DNA of 64,000 nucleotides from Adlercreutzia murintestinalis (lineage in GTDB: Bacteria; Actinomycetota; Coriobacteriia; Coriobacteriales; Eggerthellaceae). The translations under genes and the position numbers were made by a program. The notes below the pieces were generated by a model. It saw only the letters and a program-made list of their open reading frames with translations. It searched no databases and was not told the origin of the DNA. Positions 54,102-62,747 of the stretch are shown in pieces. The stretch lies in assembly GCF_943192905.1 (NCBI RefSeq), contig NZ_CALPCC010000009.1:1-64000 (forward strand), in the 5' to 3' direction. The first letter of the stretch is position 1. Each line of letters starts with the position of its first letter.

Positions 54102-55032
54102 TGCTGTGCAGGCGTTCGTTTCGGCTGTGGTGTATGTGCGCAACGACGAGGCGGGTATCTATGGATTCTTGAAGTGGCTTGGTCCGGCTTTGGAAGAGCG
54201 CTTCTTCCAGGTTGAGGTGGTCTGTGTCGACGATGCTTCTGCGGATGGCAGTGCCGACGAGATCCGGCGTGCGGCAGCAGAGCTGCCGGGGGTGACGCTG
54301 ACGATTATCCATATGGGGTATCACCATGGGCGGGAAGCCGCTATGCGGGCTGGGGATGACCTGGCTATCGGGGATTATGTGTTCGAATTCGACCGGGCGG
54401 TGCCTGAATTCCCGCTTTCAGCGCTCGATGAGGCGTTTAAGACCATGATGGAGGGATATGACATCGTCGGCGTCGCTCCGCGGGGACGGCGGCGCTTCAC
54501 GTCGAAGCTGTTCTATAAGGTGATCAATCACTCTGCGGGTGTCGCTAATGATCTTGATACCGAGACATTTCGGATCCTGAGCCGGCGAGCTCTCAATCGT
54601 ATTCAGAGCACCAGTCAGGCTTTCCCCTACAGAAAAGCCCTGTATGCGAATTCTGGTTTGCCCCAGGCAACAGTCTCATATGAAATATGCGATGGGGGGG
54701 GTCGGAGCGAAAAACGGGATGCGGAGGATGGTCGATACCGGTTGCGCATTGCTGTGGATGCCCTGGTCCTGTTCACGCAGACCGGCTATAAGGTGGCGCT
54801 CGGCTTCTCCTTCTTCATGATGGCGGTGGCGCTGTTCATGATCGTCTATTCCTTTGTCTCCTATTTCGCAGGCATCACGGTGTCGGGCTGGATGACGACG
54901 GTCCTCTTCATGGCATTCGCGTTCTTCGGCCTGTTCGGAATATTGGCTATCGTGTTGAAGTACCTGCAGATCATCGTCGATCTGGTATTCAAGAAGAAGG
55001 CGTACATCTTCGAGGGCATCGAGCGGAATTAG
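54094..55032 (+). CDS. GtrB-like glycosyltransferase with two membrane helices and a G8 tract
   Basis: The 312-residue protein (GTG 54094) shows SAVVYVRNDEAGIYGF, VEVVCVDDASADGSADEI, GREAAMRAGDDLAIGDYVF and the metal motif FEFDRAVPE (Asp-Arg-Ala in place of DXD). Two C-terminal helices (FSFFMMAVALFMIVYSFV and MTTVLFMAFAFFGLFGIL) match GtrB. A run of eight G at 54694-54701 encodes part of CDGGGRSEK; a length change would cut off the membrane part. It overlaps the FAD gene by 8 bases. Confidence 0.82.
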   Translation: MTDAVQAFVSAVVYVRNDEAGIYGFLKWLGPALEERFFQVEVVCVDDASADGSADEIRRAAAELPGVTLTIIHMGYHHGREAAMRAGDDLAIGDYVFEFDRAVPEFPLSALDEAFKTMMEGYDIVGVAPRGRRRFTSKLFYKVINHSAGVANDLDTETFRILSRRALNRIQSTSQAFPYRKALYANSGLPQATVSYEICDGGGRSEKRDAEDGRYRLRIAVDALVLFTQTGYKVALGFSFFMMAVALFMIVYSFVSYFAGITVSGWMTTVLFMAFAFFGLFGILAIVLKYLQIIVDLVFKKKAYIFEGIERN

Positions 55033-55043
55033 AAAGGGTGGCG

Positions 55044-55799
55044 ATGGAGGAGAGCCGCGACAGCGCTTGGGTCGAGATCCTTTCCCCGGTGCGCAATGAA
55101 GAGGGGCGCCTTGAGGAGGGAATAGAGAAGACGGTCGGATTCTTGGAGCCTGCCCATGCGGGCGAGTATCGGCTCACGATCGTCGACAACGATTCCCATG
55201 ACGGCACGCAGCGGATCGCTGAGCAGCTCTGCGAGAAGCATCCGCAGGTCTCCTATCTCAGGATCGACCGAAGGGGGGTCGGGGCGGCGGTCCGGGCGGG
55301 TGTGGCGCAGAGCCGATGCCCTGTGGTGGGCTATATGGATATAGATCTTGCCACGGATCTGCGGCACGTGGATGAAGTGCTCGATCTGTTCCGGGAGCGC
55401 CCCGACCTGGAGATGGTGAATGGGTCGCGCTGGGCCCGGGGGTATGGCGCCACGGGCAGGGGCTTGAAGAGGACCATCACCTCCATGGGTCTGACGGCGG
55501 TGCTCAAAGTTGCGCTAGGGATGGAGGCGTCTGATGCGATTTGCGGCTTCAAGTTCTTCCGGCGCGAGATAGCCGAGGCGCTGATCGATGCGGCGGATCG
55601 TGATGAAGATGGGTGGTTCTTCATCATCGAGATGCTGCTGTTGGCCGAGCGCGGGGGCGTGAGGATCCATGAGCTGCCGGTGGTATGGAGAGATGACGGC
55701 CATTCGTCGGTGGAGGTGGGATCGGTGATCCGTAGCTATCTGACCCAGATCGCGAAGCTGCGAAAGCGTTTCGGCCTGCGTGCGGCGAGCGGTGAGTGA
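55044..55799 (+). CDS. Family 2 glycosyltransferase (polyprenyl-phosphate type)
   Basis: The 251-residue GT-A protein has WVEILSPVRNEEGRLEEG, RLTIVDNDSHDGTQ, VRAGVAQSRCPVVGYMDIDL with the metal-binding Asp-Ile-Asp, and DAICGFKFFRREIAEAL, as in DPM1-like enzymes. No membrane helices. RBS AAAGGG precedes ATG 55044; GTG 55038 is an alternative. It lies 11 bases after the GtrB-like gene, so the two probably act together on polyprenyl-linked sugars. Confidence 0.83.
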   Translation: MEESRDSAWVEILSPVRNEEGRLEEGIEKTVGFLEPAHAGEYRLTIVDNDSHDGTQRIAEQLCEKHPQVSYLRIDRRGVGAAVRAGVAQSRCPVVGYMDIDLATDLRHVDEVLDLFRERPDLEMVNGSRWARGYGATGRGLKRTITSMGLTAVLKVALGMEASDAICGFKFFRREIAEALIDAADRDEDGWFFIIEMLLLAERGGVRIHELPVVWRDDGHSSVEVGSVIRSYLTQIAKLRKRFGLRAASGE

Positions 55800-55818
55800 A
55801 GAGGGAGGGGAGGTTCTT

Positions 55819-56730
55819 TTGGGTGCACAGGTGCTTGTCGGTTCGACGGGGCTCGTTGGACAGAATCTCCTCCGTTCACGGGATTTCGATCTCGCTGTGC
55901 ATTCGACCGATGTGGACCGGGCTTTCGGGGCTGATCGCTCGCTCGTGGTGTATGCGGGCGTGCCGGGGACCAAGCATCTGGTCAACCGTGACCCCGAGAG
56001 CGACTTGCGGATCATCCTTGATGCGAGGGAGAATCTGCGCCGTATAGGGGCAGAGAAGGTGGTGCTGATATCCACGGTCGATGTGTACGGGGATTCTCGG
56101 GGAAAGACGGAAGACGACGAGCCGGGTGGTGGGGGCCTGACGCGGTACGGCGAGCATCGCCTGCGCTTGGAAGGGTGGGTCCGGGAAGATTTCCCCGATG
56201 CGCTGATCGTGCGGCTGCCGGCCATCTACGGCGTGGGCCTGAAGAAGAATTTCGTGCATGACGTGATGCACCCTGCGCCGCCGCTGTTGGCAGAGGAGGC
56301 CTATCGCCGTTTGTCGCGATCGGCGCCTCTCGTGGAGCAGGGGTATGCGCCAGCAGCGAACGGCTTCTTCGTGCTGCGCAGCGATCGGGCGGAATCGCTG
56401 GACGCATGGTTCGCAGACCAAGGGTTCAATGCGCTGAGTTACACGGATAGCCGATCGCGCTTCCAGTTCTATCCTCTGGATCGCTTGTGGGACGACATCA
56501 CGGCAACTTTGGAGGGCGATGTTCGGCTGCTCAACATCGCGGTGCCCCCTGTTTCTGCCGGCGAAGCCTACGAATGCATCTTCGGCAAAGCATGGACCAA
56601 CCACCGGGATGCGCCGCCAGCCGACTACGACATGAGGAGCATTCATTATCCGGAAAGAGACGGATCACCAGGATACCTTTGCACCAAAGAAGAAGAACTG
56701 CAGGCATTGAGAAGGTTCGTTCTAGGCTGA
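55819..56730 (+). CDS. NAD(P)-dependent epimerase/dehydratase-like protein
   Basis: The 303-residue protein starts at TTG 55819, set by AGGGAGGGGAGG just before it and giving the Rossmann start MGAQVLVGSTGLVGQNLL. ISTVDVYGDSRG and a Tyr in LTRYGEHRLRLEGW (Y-X3-R instead of Y-X3-K) mark an extended SDR with an altered catalytic pair. The C-terminal part is less like known epimerases. It probably changes a nucleotide sugar or has lost activity. Confidence 0.75.
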   Translation: MGAQVLVGSTGLVGQNLLRSRDFDLAVHSTDVDRAFGADRSLVVYAGVPGTKHLVNRDPESDLRIILDARENLRRIGAEKVVLISTVDVYGDSRGKTEDDEPGGGGLTRYGEHRLRLEGWVREDFPDALIVRLPAIYGVGLKKNFVHDVMHPAPPLLAEEAYRRLSRSAPLVEQGYAPAANGFFVLRSDRAESLDAWFADQGFNALSYTDSRSRFQFYPLDRLWDDITATLEGDVRLLNIAVPPVSAGEAYECIFGKAWTNHRDAPPADYDMRSIHYPERDGSPGYLCTKEEELQALRRFVLG

Positions 56731-56756
56731 CAGCTGCGAGATGGGGGAATGCATCG

Positions 56757-57230
56757 CTATCGGGGTTTAGCTAAGGAATACCCCGCTGAAGCATTCTTCA
56801 CGGTCGCGTCGATCATGATCGATATCCCGAAGCAGAGGGCCAGCGAAAGCAGAGGGTTGAGCGTAAGGCTAAGGACAGATTTGAGGTATTTGATCACCAG
56901 TTGATGGATCAAGAACAGCTGCATGCTGATGTCGCCGAGGTAAACGAGGGTCTTGCAGCGGAGGATGCGCGATGCGAGCGACGGAAGCGCGGAATGGCGG
57001 GGGGGGGGTCTCAAGGCTATAGGCGGATGCGACCAGGAGCAAAGAGGGGACGCACTACATACTGCCTTGCCCTTGGAGGAAAGGAATGTCAGGAACCCGG
57101 ATAGGGATATGAACAGGGAAACACCTAGCGTGCCCAATCCGCTGGGTAGCCAGCTTCCCAGGAAGGAACAATGAGACAACATGATGGCGATGATCGCCAA
57201 CGCACGCAGGGATTGAAGCGATTTGATCAT
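56757..57230 (-). pseudogene. Acyltransferase-3 (OafA-like) with internal deletion
   Basis: The 157-residue frame starts like acyltransferase family 3: SLRALAIIAIMLSHCSF with the catalytic-type His, then GTLGVSLFISLSGFLTFL. It then jumps to a family C-terminus, LVYLGDISMQLFLIHQLVIK. Normal members have about 350 residues and 10 helices, so about 200 are missing. The joint lies near a run of eight G (56999-57006) in a low-complexity Pro/Ser/Arg stretch. It is most likely inactive. Confidence 0.7.
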
Positions 57231-57421
57231 GCGGGTGGATCCTTACCGCGGTCCTTGGTATTGATATGCGATAGCACATCCGACTTTATCAAAGATCCAA
57301 TCCATTCCGGTAAGTTTTTCGAAAGGAGGAACTTTCGGAAATGGACTGATCTATTTAATGCATGGCCCGATGTTTTTCACTATTCTCTTAAGGTGACGCG
57401 AAAAAGAAAAGGGAGAGTTAG

Positions 57422-57766
57422 ATGCCGGGTAAAAAACCAGATATGGGAATAGGAACGGATTTTGCATGGAATCTTCTGAATGTAAGCGATTTTGAGACGT
57501 CGGTTGATTTGGTAGAGTTTGAAGAAAGCCTTGAGGAAAGCGGCTTTATAGAGTATTGCTCCGAGCATCTAGATTGCAATCAAGGAGAGCTTGCTGGCGG
57601 TACCCTTCACGACTGTTTGCGCATGTGGGTATATTGTTGTGAATGCGCAAAAGAAGCGCCACTGCCTTTTCCTGCTGACTTTGAGAACGTTGCCGATGGT
57701 ATGGGGTTTGATGGTTTCCTATCCTCTTATCGGGAGGGAGTGCCGCTAGAGGATATCTGCGCGTGA
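57422..57766 (+). CDS. Small acidic protein, partner of the PLD-like gene
   Basis: The 114-residue product is soluble and acidic, with four closely spaced cysteines in the C-terminal half (YCSEHLDCNQ, VYCCECAKEAP). ATG 57422 follows GGGAGAG. The stop is 20 bases before the next start, so it is cotranscribed with the PLD-like protein. I do not recognise a family; a regulator, antitoxin-like inhibitor or adaptor are all possible. Confidence 0.6.
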   Translation: MPGKKPDMGIGTDFAWNLLNVSDFETSVDLVEFEESLEESGFIEYCSEHLDCNQGELAGGTLHDCLRMWVYCCECAKEAPLPFPADFENVADGMGFDGFLSSYREGVPLEDICA

Positions 57767-57785
57767 CAGCGGAACGGATTTGGAC

Positions 57786-58688
57786 ATGGCCGAAGTTGAA
57801 GTTGAACAGAAACTGTACTGCTGGGTCATCCAAAAAACGGAGAAGAACCCTTTTCCTCTGAAGGAGTATCGGGATAACCCCTTGCCGAATGCACTGGCAC
57901 TCCTCCTGTATGCGGGGGGCTTTGAAGATAACCTCCTGGTCTCGCCGGGCTACCTTTCCACAACAGAAGCAAGGGTCGAGCATTTCTTCTCCTCGTTCGA
58001 TGCGATGTTCAAACCGATTGTCGGCTCTATACCAACGGATCCCTATGTAGGGCTTTTGCATGGCATGGCAAACGGCGCTACCAAAAAAGCTTACGAGGCT
58101 TTATATCAAAAAGAATTGAGAGGGGGCAATCATGTGTTCCGTTTCGGCCCTATCATCGAGCTGGATGCAACGAAGCCCAATCACTCTAAAGTGGTCTTTT
58201 TTTATGAGCCTAAAAGCGGCACTATAGAACAGTGCTTGAAAAGATATTCTTGTCAGTATTTCAAGCAGGTTGCTGGCAAGCTTTCGCATCTTGAGTTGAT
58301 CGACGGGTTCTTAGACGATATAGATGTCTGCGCTGCTTCGATCGGGTCGAGCAATTTCTCTGACAGCACATATTTCGGTGGTGCGAATAAGGCTTTCTCG
58401 TATGGCGAGACGGATACTTTACTTTTTGCAGCGGATGCATCTGATGCAAAAAGTCCCTATTCAGCCATCGTGAATTACTATGCGAGCCAAGACGGCAAAG
58501 CGGCACTCGACTCGATATATGATGACTGGACTCAAGGGGAACGGGATTGGTTCGATGAGAGGATGCAGATCCTGCAAGACGTGGTGTTGAGCGAGGCCAT
58601 CTATTATCCTCGTGGAGAACAATCGGACCTCACGAGCTATTTGAAAGACCTGCTGCGCACATACCTCCTCGGCTGGGTTGGAGCATAG
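57786..58688 (+). CDS. PLD-like (single HxK) protein, possible nuclease
   Basis: The 300-residue protein has one phospholipase-D-like signature: NHSKVVFFYEPKSG (His-X-Lys, about 137) followed by AASIGSSNFSDSTYFGG (the Gly-Ser-X-Asn turn, about 182). Single-HKD members dimerise and often cut DNA (Nuc, BfiI type). The C-terminal 90 residues are helical. TTG 57780 and ATG 57786 are both possible starts. Its place beside TIR and RES genes suggests a defence role, by context only. Confidence 0.65.
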   Translation: MAEVEVEQKLYCWVIQKTEKNPFPLKEYRDNPLPNALALLLYAGGFEDNLLVSPGYLSTTEARVEHFFSSFDAMFKPIVGSIPTDPYVGLLHGMANGATKKAYEALYQKELRGGNHVFRFGPIIELDATKPNHSKVVFFYEPKSGTIEQCLKRYSCQYFKQVAGKLSHLELIDGFLDDIDVCAASIGSSNFSDSTYFGGANKAFSYGETDTLLFAADASDAKSPYSAIVNYYASQDGKAALDSIYDDWTQGERDWFDERMQILQDVVLSEAIYYPRGEQSDLTSYLKDLLRTYLLGWVGA

Positions 58689-58846
58689 TACGTTGCGTGG
58701 CAGTAGTTTGGTTTGGTGCAGGAAGATGGGGGATAAATTCCTTGTGAGTTCAACTTTTGCTTACGTTTTGCAGCCAGATATATCGCGCAACGGCATACGT
58801 GATGTTTTGTGCGGAGTTAGATTCTTGGTATTTGCGATTCGAACTG

Positions 58847-59512
58847 TTATAGCAGGCAAATGTCGATGGAATGTCCCCTTTTGTTGAGTTCTTTTGCAAG
58901 AGGAACCTGTATGTCTTCGATATCGTCTTCGAAGGGAATATAGATTAGGCCGTCAATATCTGAAGGAGGCTCCATTTCCTCCGCTTTGCTTAAAAGGATT
59001 GCGACATTTTCCCTTCCGAGTTTTGCAAGAAGCATTCCCATTTCAAGAACGACATTCTGCCTCGCGCGATATTTCTTTGCTGACTCCTGAGTTTTTGGAT
59101 ATCCCACATCGTCGGGAGTGGCCAAGACAATGCCAAAGCTTGTTTGCGGAATGTAGCTTTCTAGTTTCTCGATTATAGTTTTTCCACTAGATTCAAGCTG
59201 ATCAAGGATTATCGGATTCAAGTTCCAACGCCGTAGCATAGCTTCGAGCTGACCACGGGTTTTTTTATCGTGTCCGTATACGACAAAGACATTTTTGCTA
59301 CAAGCATCAGGATGATCTTCTGCTCGTTGGAGCAAGGTTCTTACTTCGTCGGTATTCTTTCCTTGTATTGAATATGCTCCCGTATCAAAAGAGTTGATAA
59401 TACAGCCGTTTCGAAGTTCGATCCTGTAACCGAGATCATTTCCTAGTCGGCTTTCTTTTGTAATTGCGAATCCATTGGCATCGATGAGTTTCTTAATCTC
59501 TTCTTTATGCAT
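58847..59512 (-). CDS. TIR-like (Cap12-type) predicted nucleotide-binding protein
   Basis: The 221-residue protein (ATG 59512, RBS AGGAG) has an N-terminal small domain (about 1-65; DLGYRIELRNGCIINSFDTG) and a C-terminal TIR-like domain of the PF10137 family: NVFVVYGHDKKTRGQLEAML, SGKTIIEKLESYIP, IVLATPDDVGYP, ARQNVVLEMGMLLAKLGRENV and DIDGLIYIPFED. The Glu in VVLEMG is the expected catalytic residue for NAD+ cleavage. Cap12-type TIRs are effectors in Pycsar/CBASS systems, but no cyclase gene is adjacent, so the trigger is unknown. A longer upstream frame is unlikely. Confidence 0.82.
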   Translation of the reverse strand: MHKEEIKKLIDANGFAITKESRLGNDLGYRIELRNGCIINSFDTGAYSIQGKNTDEVRTLLQRAEDHPDACSKNVFVVYGHDKKTRGQLEAMLRRWNLNPIILDQLESSGKTIIEKLESYIPQTSFGIVLATPDDVGYPKTQESAKKYRARQNVVLEMGMLLAKLGRENVAILLSKAEEMEPPSDIDGLIYIPFEDDIEDIQVPLAKELNKRGHSIDICLL

Positions 59513-59704
59513 GGAAACTCCTATGAAGACGCTTAGCATTAATAATGGAATTATACCTATTGGTGCCTCTAAACCTGTCTTATTCACGGTAACTAACCGA
59601 TTTCTTGAATGTATGTGCCTTTTAATCTTATTAGTAGCAAGACCGATTCGTTTGTTGTGCGGCGGTTTTATAACTGAAAGGGAAGTACGGTTTCGAGTAC
59701 AGCT

Positions 59705-59818
59705 ATGATCGATGAATGCGCTTCTATTGAAGAGGACGCGTTTGGCGCGATCCTTTCGGGAAAGGTAATCTGGGTTTCAAAAGAGCTTGTACGGCGGCAT
59801 CTCAAATATTTGCTATGA
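59705..59818 (+). CDS. Possible 37-residue leader ORF before sce7726
   Basis: ATG 59705 to TGA 59818 reads IDECASIEEDAFGAILSG then KVIWVSKELVRRHLKYLL. It has protein-like character but no clear RBS. It could be a small gene, or the remainder of an N-terminus lost from another one. Confidence 0.25.
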   Translation: MIDECASIEEDAFGAILSGKVIWVSKELVRRHLKYLL

Positions 59819-59857
59819 TTGCTCTGGTATTGCAAAAGTAACGGAGAAGGTGTGTTG

Positions 59858-60700
59858 ATGGAGACGAGTTGTCTTAATATGCTTTTCTCGAAGCGTTCCA
59901 TGATGCAGCTTGCCGATAGCGGAACTTGTGAGGCATTTTGTGAGGCAGTGGTCCGTTTTGTAGGCCGGCGCAAATGCATAACAAATGGTGAGGCTTTGTC
60001 AAATGTCTTTTCGTATATGAAAAGACATTATCGGAACGAATATGTGTACAAGAGCCTTCTTCTGAAAAAGATTGTTTATGGTCGACATAGTCCGCATACA
60101 ACTTCGGCGTTATGCGAACTTCCGGTAGGTGGTTCCATTGCAGATTTCGTACTTATTAATGGCAAGGCATGCGTGTATGAGATCAAGACAGATTTAGACA
60201 ATTTGGTTAGGCTTGAAGCGCAAATACAAGATTACTACCGTGCTTTTCGTTTCGTGTCGGTGGTTTGCTCAGAGGGAATGTCTAAAAGCCTTTCGAAGTT
60301 TTTGGAAGACTCTCCGGTTGGGCTAATGGTCTTAACTAGGAATCTGACATTTAGAACATTAAAAGAGCCTGTTTGTTGCGATACTGGAATAGATTCATTT
60401 GTGCAGTTTGATCTTCTCAGGAAAAGTGAGCGAGAGGATGTTATTCTTCAATGTGGCGGGATCCTACCAGAGACGACGCAAGTTCAATATTATTCTGCAT
60501 GTCTTAAGGCATTCAAGAAGCTAAATCCCGAACATCGGATGGCAGCTTTCGAAGGGACCCTGAAGAAGAGAGGGGATTTTATTGACCAAGAAGCTCTTTT
60601 GCTTTATCCGGAGGAATTTAGATTAATTGCATACAATCACGGGGCAAACGTTCGGCAGGCTATGCAACTCCAGCAGTTTTCGCGGTCGTTATATCGGTAG
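59858..60700 (+). CDS. sce7726-family protein (PD-(D/E)XK-like fold)
   Basis: The 280-residue protein (ATG 59858, RBS GGAGAAGG) has the sce7726-family core YRNEYVYKSLLLKKIVYGRH and PHTTSALCELPVGGSIADFV, then ACVYEIKTDLDNLVRLEAQI. Asp in IADFV and Glu-X-Lys in YEIKTD match a PD-(D/E)XK nuclease active site. The C-terminal 110 residues are helical. It is the first gene of a three-gene operon with sce7725 (12-base gap) and RES. A nuclease or nucleic-acid sensor role is inferred. Confidence 0.82.
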   Translation: METSCLNMLFSKRSMMQLADSGTCEAFCEAVVRFVGRRKCITNGEALSNVFSYMKRHYRNEYVYKSLLLKKIVYGRHSPHTTSALCELPVGGSIADFVLINGKACVYEIKTDLDNLVRLEAQIQDYYRAFRFVSVVCSEGMSKSLSKFLEDSPVGLMVLTRNLTFRTLKEPVCCDTGIDSFVQFDLLRKSEREDVILQCGGILPETTQVQYYSACLKAFKKLNPEHRMAAFEGTLKKRGDFIDQEALLLYPEEFRLIAYNHGANVRQAMQLQQFSRSLYR

Positions 60701-60712
60701 TTGGAGGTTGGG

Positions 60713-61648
60713 ATGTATTTTCCTTTCTTAAGAGGACGCCAAAATGAGCTTTTGGCCATTCGTGAACTGCAAAGCAAAGGTAGATTAAGTCGAGTTACTC
60801 CTATTATCGAGCCTGTAAAAGCCTCATCAACTCTCCTATCGGTTCTTGAGCAATTTCGCCAAGATGAGAAAGAAATCATTTTGGTTTGTAGTCCTACTGT
60901 TGGTTCTTTCGAAAAGGAGCTAAATCAAGATTTTGAATATCGAGATAAATTCAACAACGTGATTGCAAACAGTATGAATCTCGTCAACCTGTACCTTTGC
61001 GGGCAGGGCCTTGATGATGCGGAAGTCTTTATGGTTGCCCATGATGATGCCTCTAGGGCATATTTACTTACGGCAGATAACAGACGCATATATGAGAAGG
61101 CGTGTGATAGGGTTTTTCCTCGATATACGCTAGTTTCAGATTCCAAACAGCGCATTCGTCGAAAAGCGCGCGGGGACCGAATAACATTGGAATCGGCATT
61201 TAAGCCCCAGCCAAGGAATATTGATTATCGGGCACATGAAGATGATTTTTTGACCGAAGAACTCTTTTACTATTCGCAGGATGGTTTTTGTGGCTTTTCC
61301 GATTTTTCAGTGATAGGCGAAGAATACAATGAGGGTGGTTTTTTGCCCAAAGTGGTTGCACTTCATCTTGTGTATCTAAATGAAGAAAATGAGCAGTTGC
61401 GTATCAGGCACTTTACTTCGTCGGATAATGTGATCGGATCTGATATTGGCAGGAAATATCATGATGCTCTGGGCAGCCTATTAAAGTGGGCCGAGAAAAA
61501 TGCCAGCCTACTCAGACCGACATGTGCCCTTGAAGAGATGAATGAGATATTTAAGGCAGAACGCTTTCCGGGGTTAGGTGTTGCAAAAAAGCTAGCCATA
61601 ATGCATCACCTTGAGATGGTAAATATTTTGCTAGAGGAGCGGAAATGA
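60713..61648 (+). CDS. sce7725-family protein, unknown function
   Basis: The 311-residue protein begins MYFPFLRGRQNELLAIREL, which is characteristic of sce7725-family proteins, then LSRVTPIIEPVKASSTLLSV. ATG 60713 follows TTGGAGGTTGGG. A TIM-barrel-like alternation of strands and helices seems present (LVCSPTVGSF, AEVFMVAHDDASRAYL, VVALHLVYLNEENEQL). No catalytic motif is known to me. It always appears to travel with sce7726 in my memory of such loci; the exact job is unknown. Its end overlaps the RES gene by ATGA. Confidence 0.8.
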   Translation: MYFPFLRGRQNELLAIRELQSKGRLSRVTPIIEPVKASSTLLSVLEQFRQDEKEIILVCSPTVGSFEKELNQDFEYRDKFNNVIANSMNLVNLYLCGQGLDDAEVFMVAHDDASRAYLLTADNRRIYEKACDRVFPRYTLVSDSKQRIRRKARGDRITLESAFKPQPRNIDYRAHEDDFLTEELFYYSQDGFCGFSDFSVIGEEYNEGGFLPKVVALHLVYLNEENEQLRIRHFTSSDNVIGSDIGRKYHDALGSLLKWAEKNASLLRPTCALEEMNEIFKAERFPGLGVAKKLAIMHHLEMVNILLEERK

Positions 61649-62742
61649 AATGCTGCCCCTCTTGTTTCAAAGATGGGATTGCGAAAGAGTTGGTGACCAC
61701 GCTTTCGTCGCCCGGTAATGGTTTATGTGATGTATGCGGCTCAAAAACTGAAATTTTTTTGGAAATAACTCCCGAATCTGAGTTGTCTGAACAATTTGCG
61801 GACTTGCTTAGTGTTTTTTCTGCCGTAAAGGATTGCAGAGAATCCTATGAAACGCTGTTCGACGCGTTTTGCGGGACTTGGAATATTTTTGATAGTATTT
61901 CGCGCGATGCGTTTGAGAGACTGCTTAAATCTATGTTTCCGGCCAACCAGAGAATCGCAAAGCTTTTGAAAAGCCGAGTGGCTTTAGATCCGAGCCCGGA
62001 CCCTAAATGCAATTTTGCGCTTAATTTTTTCGGGGAAAAGGATTGGTGTGAATTTGCTCAAGAAATTAAACATATTCATCGCTATCATGCGACCATAGTT
62101 CGAAGGGATGTTTTACGGGATCTTTTTAACGCGCTTGAACTAGTGGTTACATCAGGAGGAAGTAGATGGTTTCGTGCGCGTCGTTGGAACAATAAGAGCA
62201 TAAGTGATTTATCGGTGAATGAGCTCAAAGAGCCTTCCGAAAAAGAAGCAAAAGGGGGCCGCATGAGTCCTGAAGGCGTGCGGTGTCTGTATATATCGAA
62301 CAATATCGAAGGTGCAATGGCGGAAATTAGGGCATCCAAGCATGATGACATCGCAATAATGGAGATGTCCCCTAGTCGAGATTTAAAAATTCTTGATCTT
62401 AGCCGAATAGACAGGATAAGTCCTTTTGATGAAACTGTTGATTGTAGAAAGTTAGCTTCCAATTTAATCAATTTGAATCAGATAAAGGATGCTTTAGTCA
62501 AACCTATGCGCTCAACAGATGATGCGATTGAGTATGTTCCTACACAATATATTGCTGATTTTGCACGCAGCATAGGATTCGATGGAATTGGCTATCATAG
62601 CGTACTACATGAAAGAAATGGGTTGCCCACCTACAATATTGCTAGTTTTCTTGGTTTTGATGAGGCGTTTATTTGCGAGAGTATTTCCATGTATAACGTT
62701 AAAAATATTCACCTTGATGTTGGTAGATTCTGCACAAAATAA
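61645..62742 (+). CDS. HEPN/RES N-terminal plus RES-domain protein, predicted NAD+-degrading effector
   Basis: The 365-residue protein has a zinc-ribbon-like start (CCPSCFKDGIAKE and CDVCGSK), a helical middle like the HEPN/RES N-terminal domain (about 50-150), and a C-terminal RES domain. Its three name residues are visible: Arg in SRWFRARRWNNKS, Glu in GAMAEIRASKHDD and Ser in FDGIGYHSVLHERNG. RMSPEGVRCLYISNN and YVPTQYIADFARS are also typical. RES proteins such as MbcT degrade NAD+. ATG 61645 overlaps sce7725 by 4 bases. There is no antitoxin-like gene (no Xre/MbcA), so control probably comes from the operon partners. Confidence 0.85.
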   Translation: MKCCPSCFKDGIAKELVTTLSSPGNGLCDVCGSKTEIFLEITPESELSEQFADLLSVFSAVKDCRESYETLFDAFCGTWNIFDSISRDAFERLLKSMFPANQRIAKLLKSRVALDPSPDPKCNFALNFFGEKDWCEFAQEIKHIHRYHATIVRRDVLRDLFNALELVVTSGGSRWFRARRWNNKSISDLSVNELKEPSEKEAKGGRMSPEGVRCLYISNNIEGAMAEIRASKHDDIAIMEMSPSRDLKILDLSRIDRISPFDETVDCRKLASNLINLNQIKDALVKPMRSTDDAIEYVPTQYIADFARSIGFDGIGYHSVLHERNGLPTYNIASFLGFDEAFICESISMYNVKNIHLDVGRFCTK

Positions 62743-62747
62743 TAAGC

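Noticed and set aside
58847-62742. CBASS or Pycsar operon
   Set aside because: No nucleotide cyclase gene is present, so the Cap12-type TIR alone does not support that call.
62605-62747. Extension of the decayed minus-strand gene into the RES gene
   Set aside because: The open frame runs on antisense to the RES C-terminus, but the family-like end (FDREC-P, stop at 62748) lies in the other frame after the A7 run.
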